Source of the DNA: Clostridia bacterium | Lineage (GTDB): Bacteria; Bacillota; Clostridia; Oscillospirales; Acutalibacteraceae | Reading direction: 5' to 3' | Assembly: GCA_017624735.1 (NCBI GenBank) | Contig: JAGAMK010000024.1 | Coordinates: forward strand, 1 to 47,585 | Length of the DNA stretch: 47,585 nt | Shown here: in pieces, positions 41,583-47,585 of the stretch | Numbering within the stretch: the first letter of the stretch is position 1 | Layout: the number at the start of each line of letters is the position of its first letter | Notes under the pieces: generated by a model | Database searches by the model: none | What the model was told of the DNA's origin: nothing | What the model saw: only the letters and a program-made list of their open reading frames with translations | Position numbers and translations under genes: made by a program

Positions 41583-42425
41583 TCATTGTTCAATTGAGTT
41601 GAAGAAATCGTGTGCCAATACATAGGCTTGTTTACCATCCTGAGAAATGTATGATGAGTGATTTCCGCCTTTGATAATGGCTATTTTACTATCTTTGATG
41701 CTTTCGTGGATAAGCACTGAATCTGAAAGCCACATAATATCATATTCTCCTGCAACGATGTAAGCAGGGCAGGTGATTTTTGACAATAATTCTTCATTCA
41801 TCTGTGGTTGAGTAAGCATCATATCATTTAATTTGTTTGGATTGAAAATGTCATTTACTTTAACCCCAATCGTGAAATATGGCTTAAATGTGTCAGGTGT
41901 TGTATTAGCACCACAGGAGATAAAACCACCAAGTAAATCAGGGTATGTGAAAGCCACAGTAAGTGCATTTATTCCGCCGTCACTATGTCCCATAAGATAT
42001 GGCTTTTCAAGATTTAATGCCTCAATAAAATCCTTAATGTCTTTAGCCATTAAGTCGTAAGAAATAACTCCCGGGTCACTGCTTTGTCCGTGACAACGAC
42101 TTTCAATAACATATACAGTATAATTATTCGCGAGATATGTTGCAGCCTCTTTTAGCGAATTCTGACTACCTCCATTACCGTGTACAAGAATCAAAGGATG
42201 CCCTTTTTCGCCATAAACTGAATAGTGCATTTTAACTTCGCTCAGCTGAATGTCATCTTCCTTGATAGGCGAGGTAACAGGGGAGGGAACATTACTTGTG
42301 TCAAGTGTAATCATATTGTATTTCTTTGATTGTTGACGAACAACTATTTGCCATATACCTGCACCAACCACTACAGCTAATGCAACCGAGCCAATAACCT
42401 TTAATGCTTTTTTACCTTTTTTCAT
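41583..42425 (-). CDS. Membrane-anchored alpha/beta hydrolase
   Basis: A 280-residue protein. Residues 8-28 form a signal-anchor helix (ALKVIGSVALAVVVGAGIWQIV). The hydrolase core has the oxyanion phrase LVHGNGGSQNS, the nucleophile Ser in GHSDGG, a late Asp in AGEYDIMW and the His in GGNHSSY, completing the triad. The substrate is unknown; esterases, lipases and peptidases share this fold. It stands alone between the GH3 gene and a dispersed repeat, with its own terminator. The anchor helix suggests that the catalytic domain faces outward. Confidence 0.9.
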   Translation of the reverse strand: MKKGKKALKVIGSVALAVVVGAGIWQIVVRQQSKKYNMITLDTSNVPSPVTSPIKEDDIQLSEVKMHYSVYGEKGHPLILVHGNGGSQNSLKEAATYLANNYTVYVIESRCHGQSSDPGVISYDLMAKDIKDFIEALNLEKPYLMGHSDGGINALTVAFTYPDLLGGFISCGANTTPDTFKPYFTIGVKVNDIFNPNKLNDMMLTQPQMNEELLSKITCPAYIVAGEYDIMWLSDSVLIHESIKDSKIAIIKGGNHSSYISQDGKQAYVLAHDFFNSIEQ

Positions 42426-42442
42426 AATTTACACCTTTAATC

Positions 42443-42595
42443 AAATTTGAATTTATCTGGATGATTTTCAATACACCAAATGAGTTAATTGTCATTCTGA
42501 GCGAAGCGAAGAATCTCTTTACCAAATTAGGAGACCCTTCACTGCGTTCAGGGTGACTTAAAATATAAAGAGTTCGACAAACTCCAATTCATTTA
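42443..42595. repeat. Dispersed hairpin repeat, copy 2
   Basis: The left end AAATTTGAATTTATCTGG and the right end GACAAACTCCAATTCATTT match the ends of the copy at 45687, in inverted orientation. The interior holds GTCATTCTGAGCGAAGCG and CACTGCGTTCAGGGTGAC, which form a long imperfect hairpin, and differs completely from the interior of copies 1 and 3. No ORF is seen. Confidence 0.75.
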
Positions 42596-42660
42596 CTTGA
42601 ACATTGCAGGGAGAACACTGCTTAACAATTTTAATTTATCATTGATGAATATTTTTGTCA

Positions 42661-42696
42661 ACAAAAATCAGCAGTAAGGAGTATCTTACTGCTGAT
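42661..42696 (-). terminator. Terminator of the BlaI-BlaR unit
   Basis: ATCAGCAGTAAG (42667-42678) pairs perfectly with CTTACTGCTGAT (42685-42696). T-rich sequence follows on the minus strand. Confidence 0.92.
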
Positions 42697-42700
42697 AATA

Positions 42701-43297
42701 CTATGCTTCTATATTATCTTCATCTGCAATCGTCTCATTTGTTTTAAGATTTTTTCGCAGCTGATTTAAAACTATCATTATATAAATGCCGACAATTAAG
42801 TAGATTATTGAAATGGCAAGTGGTATATAAATCCATAGTTCATCCGGCAAAAAATTGAAGTTGCTGATAACTAAAATAACTGTAAGCAAGATAGTTTGTG
42901 CTGTTCTGTATCTTAGTAAACTTTCGTTGAACATACAACCATCCCATTGATGTTTTTTTGCAATAGAAGCAATATTTGTTATAAATTGGAAATGAAAATA
43001 CAGATTTACCAATCCGACAATAAGTGTTACAAATTTCCAATTGCTGTTAAAACTGTATCCGATACAGTTAGCTAACCATTCTACTACATCCCACACCGCT
43101 AAAATTAAACCTAATGTTTTTAAGAGAGAAAGTTCTCGTTCTTCATCCTCCAACAGGTCAATTGCTTTTAGGAATAAGATATACCCCACAAATGACGGAA
43201 GAATAGAGATAGTTCCAAGGCTAATGTTGAAATAAAGGAAAAAATAACCCCAGATTGCTTTTGAAATACCGTCATATATTTTTTGATAATCCGTCAT
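42701..43297 (-). CDS. Multi-pass membrane protein of unknown function
   Basis: A 198-residue integral membrane protein with about five helices: IWGYFFLYFNISLGTISILPSFVGYILFL, LLKTLGLILAVWDVVEWLA, FVTLIVGLVNLYFHFQF, TILLTVILVISNFNFL and IPLAISIIYLIVGIYIMIVL, with a charged C-terminal tail. I recognise no family. It begins two bases after the BlaR-type gene ends, with GAGGAGG upstream. It is probably the effector or a partner of the BlaI/BlaR switch, since it is in the same unit. Confidence 0.8.
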   Translation of the reverse strand: MTDYQKIYDGISKAIWGYFFLYFNISLGTISILPSFVGYILFLKAIDLLEDEERELSLLKTLGLILAVWDVVEWLANCIGYSFNSNWKFVTLIVGLVNLYFHFQFITNIASIAKKHQWDGCMFNESLLRYRTAQTILLTVILVISNFNFLPDELWIYIPLAISIIYLIVGIYIMIVLNQLRKNLKTNETIADEDNIEA

Positions 43298-43299
43298 TA

Positions 43300-45228
43300 T
43301 TATTCCTCCTCTAAATGCAATTCCATCTGAGCATATAATTCGTTATTTATATATAAATCCGCAACGTAATATTCAGGAGTATTAACATTAAGTAATTGTG
43401 AGAATGTTCCTCCTCCACCTCCACCTGATAAATGTACTGTGGGTCCCCAACCTTGCTGAACACTTGTTGTAGAAGAACTGTAACCGTCACTACTTGAAGA
43501 ATGGATATTCTGACAACCAATGGCAGGAGGCAGTTCTCCGGGTCTTTCCTGACCGGGATAAACAGATGCAACAGAAACACCAATTCTGTTGACTAAATCT
43601 CTTTCTTCCTGAGTACCAAGGTGCGTTAAAGTAGATTCATGATTATCGTATGCCATGCTGAATTCAGCATTTAATATTGGGACTTTGTTATAAGAGTATG
43701 AATTACCGAACATAGAAGAAAAAACATCGTCATCATTGGTAATTTTATTGTCTACAACATAAATGGTCTGGAAGAGAATATCTATTTTATAATCATTTTG
43801 TGTTCCTGTAAAAGTTGTGGCAGGTAGTTTATCGCATCCATAGTGAAGCCATTCATCATTTGTTTCCGCATATTGAAATTCCTCCAATGGTATTGTAACC
43901 CATCTGCCTTTTTCTTTGTAAACACGAATTTTTTGGTATGCCACAAAGAAACTTTTTTCTAATTCCCATTCCATACTGTCAGGTTTATTGACAAGCTTTA
44001 ATACGAGTACACCTTCAAAAACGTCTTTATCAATAGTTTCAACATTGTAAATGTAATAATCATCACCCGAACTACATGTTCCGTCAAGTCCGCCATTCCA
44101 TCTGCCATTAGTGGACTTAATCAAATCGGTTTGTATATTTTCAGGAGCACACATTATTCTGTAGTTGTTGCTTTCAGTAATTACTGCTTTAGCATATGTG
44201 TCAAATGCCCCCACATAGGTTGTGCAATATGAACTTTTAGCAGAAGCCATTGACCAAGAATCATTTTTGTACGATTTAGGAATATTTACTGCCTGAACAC
44301 CAATTATCAGCGAACAGCCAAGTGCAATAATAACGCAAACAGATACAAGGCTCATTCCAACGGGATACTGCTTAAAACGTGCGATGTTCTCTATTCGTTT
44401 GCGTATATTTTTGCCACCATTGTTTATACAGGTACTACCCGGAGTTTTTGCAAATTGCTCATTGGACATTGAAAGCAAGATTTTACCGTAATCCCTGCGT
44501 TCTTCACCCTCAAGCTGTTCGAGAACAAACTGGTCGCAACGTGATTCCATATCGTTGATTGCAAGGTTTGCACAGTAGTTTATAAGTGGATTGCACCAAT
44601 GAAGACAACGCAATAAGCATATTAAAATGCTCCAGAATGTGTCTTTATTCTTTAGATGAAAAAGCTCGTGAAGAATTACTTTTTCATCAAGTTGTTTTTC
44701 AGGCACAACAAGTACGGGACGGATTATACCACAAACAAAAGCACTTGGAAGACCGGAAACAACAATAACCCGACAAGGCTTAATATTGTATTTGTGTCCG
44801 ATTGTGTTGATAGTTGAAATCGTCTCAATATCAGGTGAAATTCCTTTATGTAAAACAACTCTGAGTCTTATATATGAAATGAGATATATAAGAAGGCTTA
44901 TACCCACACCAGCAACATATACGAAGAAAACCCATTCTGCAAAGCTGTGTGGAACAGTTTTTATAACAGGGAAGGGGAATAATACTCGTGAAAAACTGTA
45001 ATCTTTTACAAGAATCTTTATAAACTCAATAACTGTCTGCCAGTTAAATAAAGAATATCTGCCAAATATTCCTGCGGGGAATAAAATCATTATTCCAAGA
45101 ATACTCCATACGGAAAAATGCCATTTTGGAGGCAGCTTGTCTTTTAGAAGTGCTTTTATAATTAAGAGTAAAACTGCAACACCTGAAACGTTAAGTGTTT
45201 GTAAAATAAAACCCCAAATATCAAACAT
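43300..45228 (-). CDS. BlaR1/MecR1-like M56 membrane metalloprotease with atypical sensor
   Basis: A 642-residue membrane protein. Four transmembrane segments lie within residues 1-125 and near 285-305 (VCVIIALGCSLIIGVQAV). The M56 protease motif HELFH is at 187-191, followed by HLKNKDTFWS. When triggered, such proteins cleave the BlaI-type repressor. The outer domain (residues about 310-642) lacks an obvious penicillin-binding SxxK...KTG layout. It is instead beta-rich with the phrase GGGGGGTFSQLL near the end, so the signal is probably not a beta-lactam. It starts two bases after the blaI-like gene. GGAGG precedes the ATG. Confidence 0.88.
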   Translation of the reverse strand: MFDIWGFILQTLNVSGVAVLLLIIKALLKDKLPPKWHFSVWSILGIMILFPAGIFGRYSLFNWQTVIEFIKILVKDYSFSRVLFPFPVIKTVPHSFAEWVFFVYVAGVGISLLIYLISYIRLRVVLHKGISPDIETISTINTIGHKYNIKPCRVIVVSGLPSAFVCGIIRPVLVVPEKQLDEKVILHELFHLKNKDTFWSILICLLRCLHWCNPLINYCANLAINDMESRCDQFVLEQLEGEERRDYGKILLSMSNEQFAKTPGSTCINNGGKNIRKRIENIARFKQYPVGMSLVSVCVIIALGCSLIIGVQAVNIPKSYKNDSWSMASAKSSYCTTYVGAFDTYAKAVITESNNYRIMCAPENIQTDLIKSTNGRWNGGLDGTCSSGDDYYIYNVETIDKDVFEGVLVLKLVNKPDSMEWELEKSFFVAYQKIRVYKEKGRWVTIPLEEFQYAETNDEWLHYGCDKLPATTFTGTQNDYKIDILFQTIYVVDNKITNDDDVFSSMFGNSYSYNKVPILNAEFSMAYDNHESTLTHLGTQEERDLVNRIGVSVASVYPGQERPGELPPAIGCQNIHSSSSDGYSSSTTSVQQGWGPTVHLSGGGGGGTFSQLLNVNTPEYYVADLYINNELYAQMELHLEEE

Positions 45229-45230
45229 AA

Positions 45231-45593
45231 TTACACCTCCATATTATCAAGAATTTGTCGTAAATTTTCTATGTCCTCCTGTGAAATGCGTTCTTCCTTT
45301 AGAAAAGCTGCTATTAAATCGCTTGCTGAACCGCTGTAAACACGATTAAGAAAACTTTGTCTTTCTTTCTGTTGACAGCTTTCTCGGTCAATAGTAGCAC
45401 AATAAACGTGGGGGGACACATCTTTATTGATTGCTACTAATCCTTTTGTTTCCATTCGTGTAAGGTATGTGAGAACGGTATTGCGATTCCATTTGGTATA
45501 TGGGTACAATTTGTTGACAATTTCACCTAATTCTGCACCATCAGTTTCCCAAAGTACATTAAGTACAGTCCATTCTCTTTCAGATAAGTTCAT
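45231..45593 (-). CDS. BlaI/MecI family transcriptional repressor
   Basis: A 120-residue winged-helix protein. LSEREWTVLNVLWETDGAELGEIVNKL and WNRNTVLTYLTRMETKGLVAINKD make up the DNA-binding part (residues 3-65), and the helical tail DLIAAFLKEERISQEDIENLRQIL forms the dimer interface. In the family the repressor is cut by its BlaR partner. It leads the unit blaI-blaR-membrane protein. Two operators with the family's TACTACA...TGTAGTA half-sites overlap its promoter. Confidence 0.95.
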   Translation of the reverse strand: MNLSEREWTVLNVLWETDGAELGEIVNKLYPYTKWNRNTVLTYLTRMETKGLVAINKDVSPHVYCATIDRESCQQKERQSFLNRVYSGSASDLIAAFLKEERISQEDIENLRQILDNMEV

Positions 45594-45604
45594 AATAAAA
45601 CCTC

Positions 45605-45656
45605 CTACAAGTGTAGTATCTAACTATATACTACACTTGTAGTAAATGTTTGTCAA
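45605..45656 (-). promoter_or_regulatory. BlaI-type promoter with twin operators
   Basis: On the minus strand TTGACA (45656-45651) and TAGTAT (45633-45628) have a 17-base spacer. TACTACACTTGTAGTA at 45629-45644 lies across the spacer and -10 box. A second site, CTACAAGTGTAGTA at 45605-45618, covers the early transcribed region. Both have the TACA/TGTA core known for BlaI/MecI operators. Confidence 0.88.
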
Positions 45657-45686
45657 TAGCTTTTTGCATTTTACAATTATCCCAAC

Positions 45687-45840
45687 AAATTTGAATTTGT
45701 CGGGGAGATTAAATGTAGGGGCGGATGTCCACATCCGCCCGCAATAAGTTTATATATAAATTAAAACGGGACGATGTGGGCATCGTCCCCTACAAATTCT
45801 GCTGAATTAAATAATCAATCATCCCGACAAACTTCAATTT
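45687..45840. repeat. Dispersed hairpin repeat, copy 3, with inverted ends
   Basis: The left end AAATTTGAATTTGTCGGG and the right end CCCGACAAACTTCAATTT are inverted repeats of each other. Inside are TGTAGGGG and CCCCTACA, enclosing GGGCGGATGT-CC-ACATCCGCCC and GGGACGATG-TGG-GCATCGTCCC. The size is about 154 bases. It has the build of a non-autonomous MITE-like element. No ORF is seen. Confidence 0.8.
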
Positions 45841-45842
45841 AT

Positions 45843-45874
45843 CAAACAAAAATAGCAAGGTAAACAAACCTTGC
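45843..45874 (-). terminator. Terminator of the propeller glycosidase gene
   Basis: GCAAGG (45855-45860) pairs with CCTTGC (45869-45874). TATTTTTGTTTG follows on the minus strand. Confidence 0.8.
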
Positions 45875-45884
45875 CATTTTGCAC

Positions 45885-46844
45885 TTATTCAATTTCTGTC
45901 TCATAAAATCCGATACATTCTCTGCCTGTCAAATTGTTTGAAACATTACGTGCGTTAAAATAAAGCCTCAAATTACCTTTGTAATATGTAAGACAACAAG
46001 CATAAACATATTGTTTCATCCAGTTGCTGTTTCCTTGCATTTGTGGAACTAAGAATGGCTTTACAAACTCAAAATTCACACCATCATCTGATTTTAAAAG
46101 CATAATTGCAGAGTGACTTTTACCTTTTTCTTCAAAAAGACCATTCTGTAATCCTATATAGCAATCTTTCAGCTTATAAACCTTTAAACAACCTGAACAA
46201 AGATTGAGATAATGAACATTCTTATCAGGGCTGATTATAGGCTTTTCTCGTGATATATAGCCATCAGTGATGTTTTTACTTTCTGCAAAACTTATGTGAG
46301 TAGGCTCACAGAAACCGCAATCCTTAATAAAAGTTTGTCCACAGGAATAGTACATACGATATCCATTTTCAGTCTCTAATAAAAACGGATTTGAAATAGC
46401 AATTCCTTGCTTGCATTCTTCGTAATCACGTGTTTTACCAATAACTAAAAATGGTTTTGACCAATCTACTAAATTTTTTGATGTCACACAGTAAATTTCC
46501 GATTTCCACTTCGCACCAACAAGGCTTAAAAGGTTAAAAATCACAGGTCTTGTTCTCTCAAAAAACAGATAATAAGTACCATCAATATAATTGATATTTG
46601 GTCTCATGGCACGATTGACGATTTTCCCTTTGTTATTGAAATCAATACCATTATCGCTTTCATATCTGTAAACACCAAAAAATGTGTGACAAAAAAGATG
46701 CCATTTTCCATCGTGGGATACATCGGGAGTAATAACACTGGGGTCTGCAACAACAAAGCTATTAAGTGGATTTTTAATTATGGGATTATTTTCAAATAAC
46801 TTAAATTCAGCATTATTAACCTGCTCAAATGTAAGATTATGCAT
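45885..46844 (-). CDS. GH43/GH32-like five-bladed propeller protein
   Basis: A 319-residue cytoplasmic protein. Blade motifs include SFVVADPSVITPDVSHDGKWHLF (the first-blade Asp), YIDGTYYLFFER, ISNPFLLETENGYRMYYSC and YYKGNLRLYFNARN, a pattern shared by GH43, GH32 and mannoside phosphorylase-like families. I cannot choose among them, and the substrate is unknown. ATG 46844 is preferred; the longer frame from 46910 would add a hydrophobic leader without a ribosome binding site. It is a single-gene unit. Confidence 0.8.
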   Translation of the reverse strand: MHNLTFEQVNNAEFKLFENNPIIKNPLNSFVVADPSVITPDVSHDGKWHLFCHTFFGVYRYESDNGIDFNNKGKIVNRAMRPNINYIDGTYYLFFERTRPVIFNLLSLVGAKWKSEIYCVTSKNLVDWSKPFLVIGKTRDYEECKQGIAISNPFLLETENGYRMYYSCGQTFIKDCGFCEPTHISFAESKNITDGYISREKPIISPDKNVHYLNLCSGCLKVYKLKDCYIGLQNGLFEEKGKSHSAIMLLKSDDGVNFEFVKPFLVPQMQGNSNWMKQYVYACCLTYYKGNLRLYFNARNVSNNLTGRECIGFYETEIE

Positions 46845-46894
46845 AGTATCATCAACCTTTTTATTAATTGTAGCACAAAGACAACAAAAATACA

Positions 46895-46954
46895 ATAAAA
46901 ACCCCTGCATAAGACGGTGTTAAAACAAAAACTTAATACCGACCTTAGCAGGGG
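46895..46954 (-). terminator. Terminator of the wall-anchored protein gene
   Basis: On the minus strand CCCCTGC (46954-46948) pairs with GCAGGGG (46908-46902), with further pairing GGT/ACC and TTAAG/TTAA in the long arm, then TTTTTATT. The stem is longer than most here. Confidence 0.8.
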
Positions 46955-46979
46955 ATAAATCATATTAAGATTTTAAAAG

Positions 46980-47585
46980 TCAAATAATTTCATGCTCTTT
47001 TTTTCGATATGTAAGAAGTACAATTCCCATAGCACTTAAAAGCAAGAGAATAAAATACCATTCAATATTAGAATTTGCATCTGTGTTTGGTGGTGTACCT
47101 TGCTCAGGGTTGCTAGAATTGTTATTTGAATCACTATCGTTTGGTTTTTCACCATCATTTGGTTTTTCACCTTCGTCTGGTTTTTCACCTTCGTCTGGTT
47201 TCTCACCATCGTCTGGTTTCTCACCATCGTCTGGTTTCTCACCATCGTCTGGTTTCTCACCATCGTCTGGTTTCTCACCATCATTTGGTTTTTCGCCATC
47301 ATCTGGTTTTTCGCTATCTTCTTCCATTTCTTTACCACAAATACAATGATTATCTACGAAGTTGTGAGGAGCAACGTCTTTCTTATCACCACAATCACAT
47401 TCATGCCAGTGGTTATCATCGTCAGATTCCCAGTTATCTTCATCATAGTCATGTTGGTGTGTTGCAGGAATTACAGTACCTTTTTCAAGAAGTTCGTCAC
47501 AATCCTTACAGTACTTGTCACCAGTGTAACCATCTTCAAATTCAGTAGCAGGTTTCTGGTCTCTTATTTCTGTATTACCTGTATG
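46980..47585 (-). CDS. C-terminal part of a cell-wall-anchored surface protein (partial)
   Basis: The frame is open from the right edge of the window to a stop at 46980, giving the last 201 residues; the start is outside. It begins with Cys-pair segments YCKDCDELL and ECDCGDK and CICGK, the same style of repeat as in the dockerin protein at 3657. Ten EKPDDG-type hexapeptides follow (47133-47312), then an Asn/Ser-rich linker. The end is a sorting-signal layout: PPNTD, a hydrophobic helix (WYFILLLLSAMGIVLLTY) and a basic tail RKKEHEII. PPNTD is not a standard LPXTG motif but sits where one is expected. The protein is probably displayed at the surface, with the acidic repeat acting as a wall-spanning spacer. 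Confidence 0.85.
   Translation of the reverse strand, partial: HTGNTEIRDQKPATEFEDGYTGDKYCKDCDELLEKGTVIPATHQHDYDEDNWESDDDNHWHECDCGDKKDVAPHNFVDNHCICGKEMEEDSEKPDDGEKPNDGEKPDDGEKPDDGEKPDDGEKPDDGEKPDEGEKPDEGEKPNDGEKPNDSDSNNNSSNPEQGTPPNTDANSNIEWYFILLLLSAMGIVLLTYRKKEHEII
47133..47312 (-). repeat. Tandem 18-bp coding repeat, ten EKP[DN][DE]G units
   Basis: Ten in-frame units of 18 bases encode EKPDDG with variants EKPNDG and EKPDEG, the last ending EKPNDS. Middle units are near identical in DNA, which suggests recent expansion and likely length variation between strains. Confidence 0.92.

Noticed and set aside
47133-47312. Possible CRISPR array (regular 18-bp units)
   Set aside because: The units are directly adjacent with no spacers, remain in one reading frame and encode EKPDDG repeats.

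Overview
The window looks like chromosome of a low-GC anaerobic gut or rumen Firmicute of the class Clostridia, most likely a Ruminococcus-like member of the Oscillospiraceae. The signs are a dockerin protein, a SCIFF ranthipeptide pair, AT-rich sigma-A promoters with 16-17 bp spacers, strong intrinsic terminators (many bidirectional), several glycoside hydrolases, ferredoxin-type oxidoreductases, and a T-box leader in front of an aspS/gatAB operon. No phage, plasmid, CRISPR array or transposase gene is visible. Assignment is from protein motifs and gene style only; no database was searched.

Layout. 1-500: the tail of an unknown gene and an initiator tRNA (minus strand). 500-3480: a small unknown gene, then a ferrous iron uptake operon (feoA, feoB, Cys-rich membrane peptide) with three copies of a DtxR-like operator. 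3590-5090: a secreted leucine-rich-repeat protein ending in a dockerin. 5095-8100 (minus): SCIFF precursor, its radical SAM maturase and an Orn/Lys/Arg decarboxylase. 8170-9430: two membrane-anchored proteins that share a duplicated N-terminus. 9437-10150: a dispersed repeat, tRNA-Leu(CAG), and a direct repeat of the tRNA 3' end plus its terminator. 10190-15200: T-box leader, then an aspartyl-tRNA synthetase fused to a GatC-like domain, a shortened and motif-poor GatA, and GatB, which together should make Asn-tRNA(Asn) and/or Gln-tRNA(Gln) by transamidation.

15187-19830 (minus): GH43, ferredoxin-type aldo/keto reductase, membrane methyltransferase and GH2 genes in one operon, divergent from a Gfo/Idh/MocA oxidoreductase. 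20978-23520 (minus): an acyltransferase-like protein and a PlsC-type acyltransferase, with a tiny Asn-rich ORF and a hairpin array between them. 23640-28000 (plus): an operon of YhcC-type radical SAM, iron alcohol dehydrogenase, M20 peptidase and SDR. 28110-30340: an ECF sigma factor translationally coupled to a single-pass membrane protein whose outer domain is a serpin. This pair is the most attractive candidate for an undescribed signalling system. 30355-32500: Old Yellow Enzyme-type flavoprotein. 32600-34830: XRE regulator divergent from a lipoprotein and a membrane protein. 34842-42430 (minus): DUF1846, AI-2E family permease, ketopantoate reductase, domain-swapped GH3 and alpha/beta hydrolase. 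42700-45660 (minus): BlaI/BlaR-type regulator pair with twin operators and a membrane protein. 45885-47585 (minus): a propeller glycosidase-like protein and the C-terminus of a wall-anchored protein with an EKPDDG repeat.

Several intergenic regions carry non-coding repeats built from swappable hairpins. Three share the same AT-rich end sequence, and another sits inside the loop of a terminator.
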